From: Bog-473 sp963717455
GTDB taxonomy: Bacteria; Actinomycetota; Acidimicrobiia; Acidimicrobiales; RAAP-2
DNA length: 64,000 nt
Assembly: GCA_963717455.1 (NCBI GenBank)
Contig: OY970336.1
Location: 4,836,001-4,900,000 of the forward strand
Direction: 5' to 3'
In this document: in pieces, positions 1 through 8,477 of the stretch
Numbering within the stretch: the first letter of the stretch is position 1
How the letters are laid out: each line of letters begins with the position of its first letter
Program-made: the position numbers and the translations under genes
Notes under the pieces: generated by a model
Told to the model about the DNA's origin: nothing
The model's database searches: none
The model's input: the letters and a program-made list of their open reading frames with translations, nothing else

Positions 1-596
1 ACCTTACGCTCCACCGTGGCGGTCGTGTCCACTGCGACATGTGCGCCCCCCTCGCCGGGGGCCATGATCCACAGCTCCGACACGCTCCAGGGCTCCAGCC
101 CCTCGCCGTCGAGCAGCTCCGGGTGAGCGAACGGGTTGCGGGCGTCCGGGTACACGGCGCACACGGCGGCCTCGCCCGCCGCCAGGTGGTCGGGATGGCT
201 GGCGAAGATGAAGTCCCAGTTGCGCTCGGGCGACTGGGTGAGCACGCGCTCGGGTCTGACCTGACGGATGACCCGGCTGATGTCGCGGCGGAGCTCCGGG
301 GTGGCCTGCACCATGCCGTCGGGGTGCCCGAGGAACCGCACGTCGCTCACCCCCACCACAGTGGCGGCAGCGCGCTGCTCGTCCTGGCGCAGCGCGGCCA
401 TGTCGACGCGCGACATGGCGCGGTCCGATCCGCCGGCATCGCCGTTGGTGACGATGCAATAGGTGACGTCCAGGCCGGCCGACGTGAAGGCGGCGACCGT
501 GCCGCCAGAGCCGAAGTCGACGTCGTCGGGGTGGGCGGTGACGACCAGGACACGGCGAACCCCGTCCTCAGGCGACCAGGAGGGGACGGGCGCCAC
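1..596 (-). CDS. PIG-L family deacetylase (LmbE-like), C-terminus beyond window
   Basis: Zinc-dependent N-acetyl-sugar deacetylase family (MshB/Mca/LmbE type). The AHPDD metal-binding motif lies about 20 residues from the N-terminus, followed by D-F-G-S-G-G-T. A later SHPDH motif supplies the usual second histidine cluster. I place the start at a GTG six bases past the stop of the upstream helicase, so the two genes are probably co-transcribed and translationally coupled. About 198 residues are visible; the last part of the usual 230-280 residue family length lies outside. In actinobacteria such proteins act in mycothiol metabolism or on amide and glycolipid substrates. The visible part does not decide which. 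Confidence 0.85.
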   Translation of the reverse strand, partial: MAPVPSWSPEDGVRRVLVVTAHPDDVDFGSGGTVAAFTSAGLDVTYCIVTNGDAGGSDRAMSRVDMAALRQDEQRAAATVVGVSDVRFLGHPDGMVQATPELRRDISRVIRQVRPERVLTQSPERNWDFIFASHPDHLAAGEAAVCAVYPDARNPFAHPELLDGEGLEPWSVSELWIMAPGEGGAHVAVDTTATVERK

Positions 597-601
597 CTGG
601 C

Positions 602-1888
602 TCAGAGGACGCTCTCCTCAGGTTGGGGCGTCCAGTCTGCGAGATCGGCCAGCCGGGGGTCGTTGGAGAACATCTCGACGATGGGGATGCGGAGGCCCAA
701 CCGGCGCTGGATCACCTCCATCTCGACCAGCTGGTTCCACAGCGACAGGCTCACGACGACGCCCGCCTTGCCGGCTCGCGCCGTACGGCCGGAGCGGTGC
801 AGGTAAGCCTTGTGATCCTCCGGGGGGTCGTAGTGGATCACGCCGTCCACCCCCTCGATATGCAGGCCACGGGCCGCCACGTCGGTGGCCACGAGCACGG
901 AGAGGCCGCCGTTGGAGAAGTCGGCGAGCGCCCGCTCGCGATTGGCCTGGCGCAAATCGCCGTGGATGGCGAGGGCGTGGACGCCCTCCTTGTGCAGGTT
1001 CTCCACCAGCCGGTCGGCGCCGCGCTTGGTGCGGACGAAGAGGAGCGACTTCTCCTGGCTCCGGCAGATGGCTGCCGCGACCTTCACCTTGTCCATCTGG
1101 TGCACCTGGAGGAACCGGTGCTCCATCAGCGTGACGGTCTGCGTGGAGGACGCCACCTCGTGGAAGACCGGGTCGGTCAGGTAGCGCTTGACGAGGCGGT
1201 CGACGGCGCCGTCGAGGGTGGCCGAGAACAGCAGCGTCTGGTGGGGCTGGTCGAGGCGGCGCAGCACCCACTCGACCTGCGGCATGAAGCCCATGTCGGC
1301 CATGCGGTCGGCCTCGTCGAGCACGAGCGTCTCGAGCTGGTCCACCGCGACCTCACCCCGGTCCCCGAGGTCGATCAGCCGGCCCGGGGTGGCGATCACC
1401 AGGTCGACCCCCTTGCGCAGCTTGGACACCTGGCGGTCGATGTCGGCTCCGCCGTAGACCGCCACGGCGCGCAGTCCGAGCTGCTTGGCCAGTGGGGCGA
1501 GGACGTCGTGCACCTGGACCGCGAGCTCCCGGGTCGGAAGCAGGACGAGCGCCAGTGGCTGTGCCGGGCGGGTGGCCGCCCGTTGTCCCTGAGCCTCTCG
1601 GGTCGCCTTGGCCCGCTGCAGGAGCGGGACGCCGAAAGCGAGCGTCTTCCCCGAGCCTGTCTTGGCCTTGCCGCAGACGTCACGACCGGCCAGGGCGTCG
1701 GCGACGGTCAGCGCCTGAATCGGAAAGGCGCTGACGATGCCTTCGTTCGCCAGCGCCTGCGTCAGTTCTGGTGAGACGCCGAGAGACTCGAAGGTCCTCG
1801 CTGTCTCGTAGGTGTCGTCTCCAGAGGTGGAGACGTCCCCGTCTTCGGGTGTTCCGGCGTGCGCGCCGGCCAAAGCTTCGACGGTCAT
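602..1888 (-). CDS. DEAD-box ATP-dependent RNA helicase
   Basis: Two-lobed SF2 RNA helicase of 428 aa. The Q motif is at residues 33-58, Walker A AKTGSGKT at 75-82, then PTRELA, TPGR, DEAD and SAT motifs in lobe 1. Lobe 2 has the ARGLHI and HRSGRTARAG (motif VI) arginine fingers. The C-terminal tail is short, so it resembles RhlE-like minimal helicases used in mRNA turnover, ribosome assembly or cold adaptation. The ATG start has a GAGAG purine tract just upstream. The open frame extends further 5' without homology. It is transcribed divergently from bcp and is followed directly by the PIG-L gene. Confidence 0.95.
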   Translation of the reverse strand: MTVEALAGAHAGTPEDGDVSTSGDDTYETARTFESLGVSPELTQALANEGIVSAFPIQALTVADALAGRDVCGKAKTGSGKTLAFGVPLLQRAKATREAQGQRAATRPAQPLALVLLPTRELAVQVHDVLAPLAKQLGLRAVAVYGGADIDRQVSKLRKGVDLVIATPGRLIDLGDRGEVAVDQLETLVLDEADRMADMGFMPQVEWVLRRLDQPHQTLLFSATLDGAVDRLVKRYLTDPVFHEVASSTQTVTLMEHRFLQVHQMDKVKVAAAICRSQEKSLLFVRTKRGADRLVENLHKEGVHALAIHGDLRQANRERALADFSNGGLSVLVATDVAARGLHIEGVDGVIHYDPPEDHKAYLHRSGRTARAGKAGVVVSLSLWNQLVEMEVIQRRLGLRIPIVEMFSNDPRLADLADWTPQPEESVL

Positions 1889-1985
1889 CAACCCGCTCTC
1901 TCTGTTGATTCGGCGGGACCGTGCGCCTACCAGAGGAGTGAGAATCGGCCCCGACTCACCGGCCCCTGCCGGTGGTCGCAGGCCT

Positions 1986-1991
1986 ATTGTA
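1986..1991 (-). promoter_or_regulatory. Candidate -10 box of the DEAD-box helicase gene
   Basis: TACAAT on the minus strand in the helicase-bcp divergent gap, about 100 bases upstream of the helicase ATG. It is a close match to the sigma-A -10 consensus in an otherwise GC-rich gap. No convincing -35 box is present 16-18 bases upstream. Confidence 0.35.
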
Positions 1992-2066
1992 CCAGCCCAG
2001 GACGGTTCTGACGCGGAGCCCTGTGCCAGAGTGAGCCGTCCACCCACGACGACAGAAGGAGAGCCG

Positions 2067-2537
2067 ATGATGGCCAAACTCGAGGCGGGCACCACCGCCC
2101 CCGCGTTCACCCTGCCTGACCAGGACGGCAAGCTGGTCAAACTTTCGGATTTCAAAGGCCAGCGGGTGATCGTCTACTTCTACCCGGCCGACGACACGCC
2201 CGGCTGCACCAAGGAGGCCTGTCAGTTCAACGACAACCTCCGCGCCTTCGAGAAGTCCGGCGTGGCCGTACTCGGGATCTCACCCGACAAGGCCGAGAAG
2301 CACGTGAAGTTCCGCAGCAAGTACAAGCTCAAGTTCCCCCTCCTGACCGATGCCGACAAGAAGGTGATGGAGAAGTACGGCGCCTGGGGGGAGAAGACGA
2401 TGTACGGCAAGAAGACCGTCGGCACCATCCGTTCGACCTTCCTCATCGGGCCCAACGGGAAGGTGCAGCGGGCGTGGTACCACGTGAGGGCGGATGGCCA
2501 CGCCGCCAAGGTGCTGGAGGAGATCGCCGAGGGCTGA
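2067..2537 (+). CDS. bcp: Thioredoxin-dependent peroxiredoxin, Bcp/PrxQ type
   Basis: Reduces H2O2 and organic hydroperoxides in the cytoplasm with thioredoxin as electron donor. The 156-residue AhpC/TSA-fold protein has peroxidatic Cys47 in the DDTPGCT motif and resolving Cys52 five residues later, the C-x4-C spacing of atypical 2-Cys PrxQ/Bcp enzymes. Two consecutive ATG codons follow an AGAAGGAGAG ribosome site; the first is used here. The open frame continues upstream but that part has no peroxiredoxin homology. The next gene starts nine bases after the stop, so the two probably form an operon. Confidence 0.95.
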   Translation: MMAKLEAGTTAPAFTLPDQDGKLVKLSDFKGQRVIVYFYPADDTPGCTKEACQFNDNLRAFEKSGVAVLGISPDKAEKHVKFRSKYKLKFPLLTDADKKVMEKYGAWGEKTMYGKKTVGTIRSTFLIGPNGKVQRAWYHVRADGHAAKVLEEIAEG

Positions 2538-2545
2538 GGCAGACC

Positions 2546-3019
2546 GTGAAGACCTGGAACCAGTTCGCCGCGCTCCGCCCCGACTTGGCCGAACCCGGTC
2601 GTGCGCTCCTCTACCAGGTGGGGGTGGGGCTGGGCTATCTGGCCACCACCCGATCCGACGGCGCGCCGAGGGTCCATCCCATGTGCCCGGTCATGACCGA
2701 CGCCGGGCTCTTCGCCTTCATCGTGCCGTCACCCAAACAGCGCGACCTGCGGCGAGACGGTCGTTACGCCCTCCATTCCTTCCCGCGCCAGGACGACGAA
2801 GACGCCTTCTACTGTGCGGGCAGGGTGAATCTGGTGGAGGACCGAGGGCTGCGCTCCGAGCTCGGCGCGGTCTTCGTGGCGGAGCGTGCCCAACTCGAGG
2901 TCCCCGCGCCGTCGGAGGAGGACCTCCTGTTCGAGTTCCTGCTCGGTTCCTGTCTCCTGACCCGTACGACGGGGCACGGCGATCCGAACCCTGCGCACCA
3001 GGTATGGCGCGACGAGTGA
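2546..3019 (+). CDS. Pyridoxamine 5'-phosphate oxidase-fold (FMN/F420-binding) protein
   Basis: Split-barrel flavin- or F420-binding protein of 157 aa. The pattern G-Y-L-A-T-T-R-x-D-G-A-P-R-V-H-P-M near residues 30-50 is the first beta hairpin typical of PPOX-like and FDOR proteins. GTG start immediately downstream of bcp. The substrate cannot be assigned. The neighbouring peroxiredoxin suggests a redox role, which is inference. Confidence 0.8.
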   Translation: MKTWNQFAALRPDLAEPGRALLYQVGVGLGYLATTRSDGAPRVHPMCPVMTDAGLFAFIVPSPKQRDLRRDGRYALHSFPRQDDEDAFYCAGRVNLVEDRGLRSELGAVFVAERAQLEVPAPSEEDLLFEFLLGSCLLTRTTGHGDPNPAHQVWRDE

Positions 3020-3045
3020 CGTGATGGTGTAGGAGGGAGCAGCAC

Positions 3046-3723
3046 ATGGGACAGGGGATCAGTGAGGTCCTGACGTTCGCCGTCGGTGTCGCCATCAGCC
3101 CGCTGCCGATCATCGCGGTGATCCTGATGCTCTTCTCGCGGCGGGCGAAGGTCAACGGGCCGGCCTTCCTGGTCGGATGGGTCCTGGCACTCGCGGTCGT
3201 GAGCACCGTGGTCTACGTGGTCTCCCACGACGGCAGCGTCGCCACGAGCAGCACCGCCGCCGACTCGGTGTCGTGGGGCAAGATCGTGCTCGGCGTCGTG
3301 CTGCTCCTCTTCGCCCGCCGCAATTGGCGCAAGCGCCCCACCGCTGGCGAGGAGACCGCGATGCCCAAGTGGATGGGGACCGTCGACACGCTCTCGCCGG
3401 CCAAGGCCTTCGGGCTGGGTGTGGTGCTGGCCGGCGTCAACCCCAAGAACCTGATCCTCACCGCGGGTGCCGCGGCGGGGTTGGCTCAGCTCGGCCTCTC
3501 GACGACGGACGCCGTCGTGGCCACCGCCGTCTTCGTCGTCCTCGCCAGCCTGACCATCGTCGTCCCCGTGCTCTACGCGCTGCTCGGCGGCGAGCATGCC
3601 AAGGCGACGCTCGAATCGGCCAAAGTATGGCTCTCTGAGCACAATGCGGCGGTGATGGCCGTCCTCTTCCTCGTCTTCGGCGTGGACCTGATCGCCAAGG
3701 GGCTCCCGCCCCTCACCAGCTGA
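3046..3723 (+). CDS. SfLAP/GAP-family integral membrane protein
   Basis: 225-residue multi-pass protein of the sulfolipid-1/glycopeptidolipid-addressing family (PF11139), a LysE-like transporter fold found almost only in actinobacteria. About six hydrophobic segments are visible. A conserved N-terminal S-P-L-P-I-I-A-V motif and an internal G-V-N-P-K-N-L motif are both characteristic. In mycobacteria relatives help export surface glycolipids; the cargo here is unknown. An AGGAGG ribosome site precedes the ATG by about ten bases. The gene converges on the Fpg/Nei gene with only 12 bases between stops and no obvious terminator. Confidence 0.85.
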   Translation: MGQGISEVLTFAVGVAISPLPIIAVILMLFSRRAKVNGPAFLVGWVLALAVVSTVVYVVSHDGSVATSSTAADSVSWGKIVLGVVLLLFARRNWRKRPTAGEETAMPKWMGTVDTLSPAKAFGLGVVLAGVNPKNLILTAGAAAGLAQLGLSTTDAVVATAVFVVLASLTIVVPVLYALLGGEHAKATLESAKVWLSEHNAAVMAVLFLVFGVDLIAKGLPPLTS

Positions 3724-3735
3724 GCGGGCCCGCTC

Positions 3736-4533
3736 CTAGTGCTGGTGCGCCGGGCACCAGTAGGTCGTCCGGCCGCCGACCACCTCACGCCGCAGCTCGG
3801 CGCCGTCGAGCGGGCAGCGGCCGTCCGCGTGGCGCTCCTCCATGAGGTCGCCCGTATGGGAGCCGCCCCGCCGGGTGAGCTGGCGCAGCGTGGCCCGCAT
3901 GGCCCGGTGCAGGCCCCGGAGCTCGTCGTCGTCCAGAGGCGTGCGGCGCCCCGGCGCGAGGCCGGCGCGCCAGAGGATCTCGTCGGCCAACAGGTTGCCC
4001 ACGCCGGCCAGGCGCTGCTGGTCCATGAACCGGGCTTTCAGCGGAGCGGCCGTGCCGGTGCGCCCCGGCCCGATGGCAAGCGCGGTGCGCAGGTCGTCGA
4101 GCGAGGCCGTCAGGGCGTCGGGGCCCAGTCGGCCCTCGTCGGGCGCGAGCTCCAGGGATCCGAATCGGCGGGGGTCGTGCAGCAGGAGATGGCCGCCGTC
4201 GGCGAACGCGATGCGGGCGCGCACCCACTTCTCGTCGAAGACCCCTGGTCCGTAGCGCAGGCGGTCGAGCGCCTCCAGGCCGTCGACCACGAGACCGCCC
4301 GTCATCCCGAAGCGCAGGCCGAGGGTCGGGCCCCCGTCCAGATCGAGCAGCATGAGCTTCCCGCGGCGCCGGGCGGCGATGAAGGAGCGTCCGGACAGCG
4401 CAGAGCGGAGCCCGCTCGGCGTCGTGCCGCCGCGCCCATAACGGGAGTCCACCATCCACACCGTGGCGATGTCCCTCCCCAGGGCCCGCTCCGAGAACTC
4501 CCGGTAGCGCTCGACTTCGAGGATCTCGGGCAC
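3736..4533 (-). CDS. Fpg/Nei-family DNA glycosylase/AP lyase with variant zinc finger
   Basis: Removes oxidised bases and nicks the abasic strand. The start is a GTG that leaves Pro2-Glu3 at the mature N-terminus, the catalytic pair of the family; upstream Met codons would destroy this. A G-x-G-N-x-x-A-D-E helix-two-turn-helix motif is present. The C-terminal zinc finger keeps the spacing of the family (x2, x16, x2) but reads C240-D243-C260-H263 in place of four cysteines. At 265 aa the length is normal. Fpg and Nei cannot be separated safely from sequence alone. It is divergent from the FrhB-like gene. Confidence 0.88.
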   Translation of the reverse strand: MPEILEVERYREFSERALGRDIATVWMVDSRYGRGGTTPSGLRSALSGRSFIAARRRGKLMLLDLDGGPTLGLRFGMTGGLVVDGLEALDRLRYGPGVFDEKWVRARIAFADGGHLLLHDPRRFGSLELAPDEGRLGPDALTASLDDLRTALAIGPGRTGTAAPLKARFMDQQRLAGVGNLLADEILWRAGLAPGRRTPLDDDELRGLHRAMRATLRQLTRRGGSHTGDLMEERHADGRCPLDGAELRREVVGGRTTYWCPAHQH

Positions 4534-4581
4534 CCGCCGAAGGTATCCGACCGTCGACGCCAGGCCGAATATGGTGGGCCA

Positions 4582-5715
4582 ATGCCACCCGAGAAGCCGC
4601 AATGGGCCGAGCTGTTCACCGAGGTCGTCACCTCGGGGCTGTGCACGGGGTGCTCCGCCTGCGTGATCTCCTGCCCCTACGACGTGCTCGGCTACGACGA
4701 CGCCGACGGCGTCTACAGGCCGTTCCACGTCGATGCGGAAGGCGGCCCCGACAACTGCACGCACGGCCAGAAGGGCTGCACCCTGTGCACCAGGGCATGC
4801 CCCCGCTTCCGCACCTGGGAGCCCGACATTGAGAACTACCTCTTCGGCCGGCCCCGCACCGACGACGAGGTCTCGGGCATCGCGCGGCGCACCGTGCTCG
4901 CCCGGGCCAGCGAGCTCGACGTGCAGGGCACCGGGCAGGACGGCGGGCTCGTCTCCGCGCTCCTCATCTGGGCCCTCGAGAACGACGTGATCGACGCCGC
5001 CCTGGTCTCGGGCCTCGAGGGCGATGGCTCGACGTGGAAGGCCGTGCCGCGGGTCGCCCGCACCCGTGAGGACGTGCTCGCCACGGCGGGCTCGCGCTAC
5101 ACCTACTCGGCCAACCCGCTGGCCTACCCCGACGCCATCGCGGCCGGTGCGGAGCGCATCGCCCTCGTGGGCATGGGATGCCAGGCCTCGGCGCCGCCGG
5201 TGATGGCGGCACGAAAGGCGGGGAAGATCGCCCGCCGCTTCAGCCTCTCCATCGGCCTGCTGTGCTCGAAGACGTTCGACGACGCCATCTTCCCGGAGCT
5301 CTTCGAGGCGAAGTACGGGCTGGCCCGGGCCGAGATCGTCAAGATGAACATCAAGGGTGTCTTCCAGGTCTGGATGAAGGACGGCAGCTACCACGAGATC
5401 CCCCTCAAGGAGGCACACGCGTGGACCCGGGAGGGATGCACGAGCTGTCCCGACTTCGCGGCCGAACACGCCGACATCTCGACGGGCGGCATCGGCGCCT
5501 TCGGCGACTGGACGCTCACACTGGTGCGGACGGAGAAGGGTGAGGCGCTGTTCGACGACCTGGTGGCGGCCGGCGTGATCGAGACCCGTCCCATCGACGA
5601 CGACCCCGGGGCGGTCACCCTGCTCAACAAGCTGAGCCGGATCAGCCGCAAGCGCTGGCCGGCGACGGCGGTGCCGATGCCGGGCCGCCTGCCCGCCTCG
5701 GCTCCCACCTCCTGA
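4582..5715 (+). CDS. FrhB-like coenzyme F420 hydrogenase/dehydrogenase beta-subunit family protein
   Basis: 377-residue flavo-iron-sulfur protein related to FrhB/FpoF, which pass electrons between F420, FAD and Fe-S clusters. The N-terminal ferredoxin part shows CTGCSACVISCP and, after an insert, GCTLCTRACP, i.e. ligands for two [4Fe-4S] clusters. The rest matches the FrhB N- and C-terminal domains, with further cysteines in GCTSCPDF. Actinobacteria make F420, so an F420-linked reductase is plausible. No hydrogenase subunits are nearby, so the partner is unknown. ATG chosen as the only start that leaves the first Cys cluster near residue 15; the frame remains open upstream through the antisense of the glycosylase gene. 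Confidence 0.85.
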   Translation: MPPEKPQWAELFTEVVTSGLCTGCSACVISCPYDVLGYDDADGVYRPFHVDAEGGPDNCTHGQKGCTLCTRACPRFRTWEPDIENYLFGRPRTDDEVSGIARRTVLARASELDVQGTGQDGGLVSALLIWALENDVIDAALVSGLEGDGSTWKAVPRVARTREDVLATAGSRYTYSANPLAYPDAIAAGAERIALVGMGCQASAPPVMAARKAGKIARRFSLSIGLLCSKTFDDAIFPELFEAKYGLARAEIVKMNIKGVFQVWMKDGSYHEIPLKEAHAWTREGCTSCPDFAAEHADISTGGIGAFGDWTLTLVRTEKGEALFDDLVAAGVIETRPIDDDPGAVTLLNKLSRISRKRWPATAVPMPGRLPASAPTS

Positions 5716-5723
5716 GTGGCCCG

Positions 5724-6110
5724 TTGAGCGGGCCCGCGACCGACGAGTTCGCCGCCCTTCTCGGGATCGACGTGGTCCGCCGGGGCCCGGGCCACACCGT
5801 GGCCGTCCTCACGACGGCCGCGCCGCACGCCAACCCGCACGGCACGGTGCACGGCGCCGTCTTCTATGCCGTGGCCGGGGCGGCGGTCGCGGCCGCGGCG
5901 AACGACGCCGACCACTCCGGGATCATCTCCTCCGTGCTCGTCGAATACCTCCGGCCGGCTGCCATCGGCGACGAGCTCCACGCCGAGGTGACCCGGGAGG
6001 TCACGACGGAGCGGGAGGACATCTTCACCGGGACCGTGTGCCGCGGCGAGGGCGGTGACCTGCTGGCCTGGGTGCGCGCCCGGGGGACGCGCCGCCCCCG
6101 GTCGGACTGA
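5724..6110 (+). CDS. PaaI-family hotdog thioesterase
   Basis: 128-residue hotdog-fold acyl-CoA thioesterase. The N-P-H-G-T-V-H-G-A motif corresponds to the HGG catalytic loop of PaaI/YbgC-like enzymes, and V-E-Y-L-R-P-A follows as the core strand. It starts at a TTG only eight bases after the stop of the FrhB-like gene, which suggests one transcript. The substrate is probably a phenylacetyl- or other aromatic/acyl-CoA; this is inferred from the family only. Confidence 0.85.
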   Translation: MSGPATDEFAALLGIDVVRRGPGHTVAVLTTAAPHANPHGTVHGAVFYAVAGAAVAAAANDADHSGIISSVLVEYLRPAAIGDELHAEVTREVTTEREDIFTGTVCRGEGGDLLAWVRARGTRRPRSD

Positions 6111-6206
6111 GACCGCCGCCGGCGGTGCCGGCCGGGTCGGCCCTATGGCCGAATCTGTGGGGACTGTGTCATTGACGCCATGGCGCCGGCACCTCAGAGT
6201 GGGCCC

Positions 6207-7217
6207 ATGAGGGAACGCCGCGCCGTCATCGTCGCCTTCGAGGGCGTCCAACCGCTCGACGCGGTGGGCCCGCACGAGGTCTTCGCCGGGGCCACCAGGG
6301 CCGCCGCCGCCCAGGGCCGCCCCGGGGGGTACGAGGTCGCCGTCGCCTCGGTCGGCGGTGGCATCATCCGGGCCGAGAGCGGGCTGGAGCTGGGCACGGT
6401 CCCGCTCACCGACGCCTCCGAGCGCATCGACACCCTGGTGCTGGCCGGCGGGTCCGGCGCCAGGGCCGCCGCCGACGACGAAGACCTCGTCACGTGGGTC
6501 GCCGCCACCGCTCCGCACTGCCGCCGGGTGGCCACCGTCTGCTCAGGCGCCTTCCTCGGTGCCGCGGCCGGGCTGCTCGAGGGCCGGCGCGTGACCACCC
6601 ACTGGGCCCGCGCCCGCGAGCTGCGCGAGGCGTACCCGGGCCTCACCGTCGACCCCGACCCGATTTACGTGCGCGACGGAAAGTACTGGTCGAGCGCCGG
6701 CGTCACGGCCGGCATCGATCTCTCGCTCGCACTTGTGCAGGAGGACCTCGGGGTCGACGTCGCGCAGACGGTGGCGCGCTGGCTCGTCATGTTCCTGCAC
6801 CGGCCCGGCGGCCAGACCCAGTTCGCGTCGCCGGTCTGGGTCCCCCGGGCCGAGCGCTCGACGGTCCGCGCCGTGCAGACCCTCGTCGAGACCGCCCCGG
6901 GGGGCGACCACCGCGTCGGGGCCCTGGCGGCGGCGGCCGCCATGAGCGTGCGCCACTTCACCCGGGTCTTCACCGCGGAGGTCGGCGAGACCCCGAGCCG
7001 CTTCGTCGAGCGCACCCGGCTGGAGACGGCCCGTCGCGAGCTCGAGACGACGGCCGACACGCTCGACGTCGTGGCGGCCCGGTGCGGGCTCGGCAGCGCG
7101 GAGACGCTGCGCCGCGTCTTCCAGCGCCACCTCGGCGTGTCCCCCGACGCCTACCGCCGACGCTTCCGCACCGCCCCACCCCACCGCACCGCTGCGACCG
7201 AAAGGACCCCCGCATGA
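6207..7217 (+). CDS. GlxA-type transcriptional regulator (DJ-1/PfpI domain + AraC HTH)
   Basis: 336-residue regulator. Residues about 5-185 form a DJ-1/PfpI class I glutaminase-like domain with Cys in V-C-S-G-A-F and H-W-A-R; residues about 220-325 form an AraC-type double HTH. In GlxA/ArgR/GbdR relatives the DJ-1 domain senses small nitrogenous ligands. The ATG at the family-like N-terminus is preferred; an in-frame ATG 27 bases earlier is possible. The stop overlaps the ATG of the following DJ-1 gene by four bases, so the regulator and a stand-alone paralogue of its own sensor domain are translationally coupled. Confidence 0.9.
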   Translation: MRERRAVIVAFEGVQPLDAVGPHEVFAGATRAAAAQGRPGGYEVAVASVGGGIIRAESGLELGTVPLTDASERIDTLVLAGGSGARAAADDEDLVTWVAATAPHCRRVATVCSGAFLGAAAGLLEGRRVTTHWARARELREAYPGLTVDPDPIYVRDGKYWSSAGVTAGIDLSLALVQEDLGVDVAQTVARWLVMFLHRPGGQTQFASPVWVPRAERSTVRAVQTLVETAPGGDHRVGALAAAAAMSVRHFTRVFTAEVGETPSRFVERTRLETARRELETTADTLDVVAARCGLGSAETLRRVFQRHLGVSPDAYRRRFRTAPPHRTAATERTPA

Positions 7218-7864
7218 CCGACAGCCTGCACATCGCAGTCCCGCTCTTCCCCAAGTTCACCGCGCTCGATGCCGTCGGGCCCTACGAGGTGCTCCAGCGC
7301 ATCCCCGCCTTCGACATCACGTTCGTCGGTCACGCCCGCGGCGAGGTGCGCACCGAGAACGGCATGCTCGGCCTCACCGTCGACGCCGCCTTCGAGGAGG
7401 TGCCCGAGCCCGACGTGATCGTCTTCCCCGGCGGCGTCGGGACGCGCGCCCTCGAGCACGACGAGCGGGTCCTCGAATGGGTGCGCCGCGCCCACGCCGG
7501 CACCCGCTACACGACGTCGGTGTGCACGGGCTCGATCGTCCTCGGCGCGGCGGGGCTGCTGAAGGACTTGACCGCGACCACGCACTGGGCCTTCTACCGC
7601 GAGCTGGCCGCCCACGGCGCCGAGCCGACCGCGCAGCGTGTGGTGGAGCACCTCGACCGCCGCATCCTCACGGCGGCCGGGGTGTCGAGCGGCGTCGACA
7701 TGGCCCTGCGGCTGACCGAGCTGCTCGTGGACCGGACCGCCGCGGAGGCGGCGCAGCTGATGATCGAGTACGACCCGCAGCCCCCGTTCGACTGCGGCTC
7801 GGTGGCGAAGTCCGACGACACCGTCATGACCCGGGTCGTCGAGTACGCCGCGCTGCGGGAGTGA
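7214..7864 (+). CDS. DJ-1/PfpI family protein, isonitrile hydratase-like
   Basis: 216-residue stand-alone DJ-1 fold protein. The nucleophile elbow is S-V-C-T-G-S with Cys104, followed by T-T-H-W-A-F. This arrangement resembles Pseudomonas isonitrile hydratase InhA and ThiJ-like hydrolases, so C-N bond hydrolysis is one option; no substrate can be proved. ATGA overlap with the upstream GlxA regulator indicates an operon and suggests the regulator controls this enzyme. Confidence 0.85.
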   Translation: MTDSLHIAVPLFPKFTALDAVGPYEVLQRIPAFDITFVGHARGEVRTENGMLGLTVDAAFEEVPEPDVIVFPGGVGTRALEHDERVLEWVRRAHAGTRYTTSVCTGSIVLGAAGLLKDLTATTHWAFYRELAAHGAEPTAQRVVEHLDRRILTAAGVSSGVDMALRLTELLVDRTAAEAAQLMIEYDPQPPFDCGSVAKSDDTVMTRVVEYAALRE

Positions 7865-7865
7865 A

Positions 7866-7879
7866 GCGGCGTGCGCCGC
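7866..7879. terminator. Short GC hairpin between convergent genes
   Basis: GCGGCG-TG-CGCCGC, a perfect 6-bp inverted repeat in the 25-base gap between the DJ-1 gene and the convergent TIGR03086 gene. It has no T-run and a very tight loop, so it is only a possible bidirectional stop structure. Confidence 0.3.
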
Positions 7880-7889
7880 ACGTCAGCGC

Positions 7890-8435
7890 TCAGTGCGTCA
7901 GTGAGGGATCACGCCCGGTATAGGCGAGAAGCTTGTCCTGGGCGGACGCGTTGGGGGCGACCGCGACCTCCGGCTTGAACACGCCCTTGCGCTGATCGTC
8001 GGTGAAACGGCCGTAGATGATGGCGTAGGCCGCTTCGGGCAGCCCCTCGGGCATCGTCGCCTCCTGCCCGGTGGACGAAGCCAGATCCCACCCGTGCAGC
8101 AGCTGGTCGCTGAACGCGATGCCGAGTGCGGGATCGGTCTTTTCGATCACCCCTGGCACTTCGAACGTCTTCACTGTCTCGGCGCGAGTGCGGTCGAAGT
8201 CTGCGAGCGGGTCATCACCGACCAGGTCCGGTGGAGTGCCTCCCGGGGGCCGAACGTCCTCACCGCGTGCTGCGCCCACGAAGTACTTCTGAGTTTCGAG
8301 CATGTGGCTCATCAACGTGCGGACGTTCCAGCCGTCGCACGACGTCGGAGCATCCAGGTTCGAGACAGCTCCAGCCACCTTGGTCGAGGTCCACTCGCTC
8401 GCCTGCCGATAGAGATCGAGCAGATCGAGGTCCAT
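7890..8435 (-). CDS. TIGR03086/MDMPI-fold metal-binding protein (DinB superfamily)
   Basis: 181-residue four-helix DinB-like protein of the mycothiol-dependent maleylpyruvate isomerase N-terminal family. W-N-V-R-T-L-M-S-H near residue 45 and L-L-H-G-W-D-L-A near residue 115 carry the His ligands for the divalent metal. Family members are proposed thiol-dependent enzymes in actinobacteria. A strong GGAGGGAGG ribosome site precedes the ATG. A perfect 14-bp palindrome lies about 45 bases upstream of the start. Monocistronic, convergent with the DJ-1 gene. Confidence 0.85.
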   Translation of the reverse strand: MDLDLLDLYRQASEWTSTKVAGAVSNLDAPTSCDGWNVRTLMSHMLETQKYFVGAARGEDVRPPGGTPPDLVGDDPLADFDRTRAETVKTFEVPGVIEKTDPALGIAFSDQLLHGWDLASSTGQEATMPEGLPEAAYAIIYGRFTDDQRKGVFKPEVAVAPNASAQDKLLAYTGRDPSLTH

Positions 8436-8477
8436 CGCCTCCCTCCTCTCATGTCCGCCTTGGTCATGCCCAGATCT

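Noticed and set aside
3739..4581. N-terminal extension of the FrhB-like frame across the Fpg/Nei gene
   Set aside because: The extension is the antisense of the glycosylase and has no similarity; the ATG at 4582 gives the normal family N-terminus.
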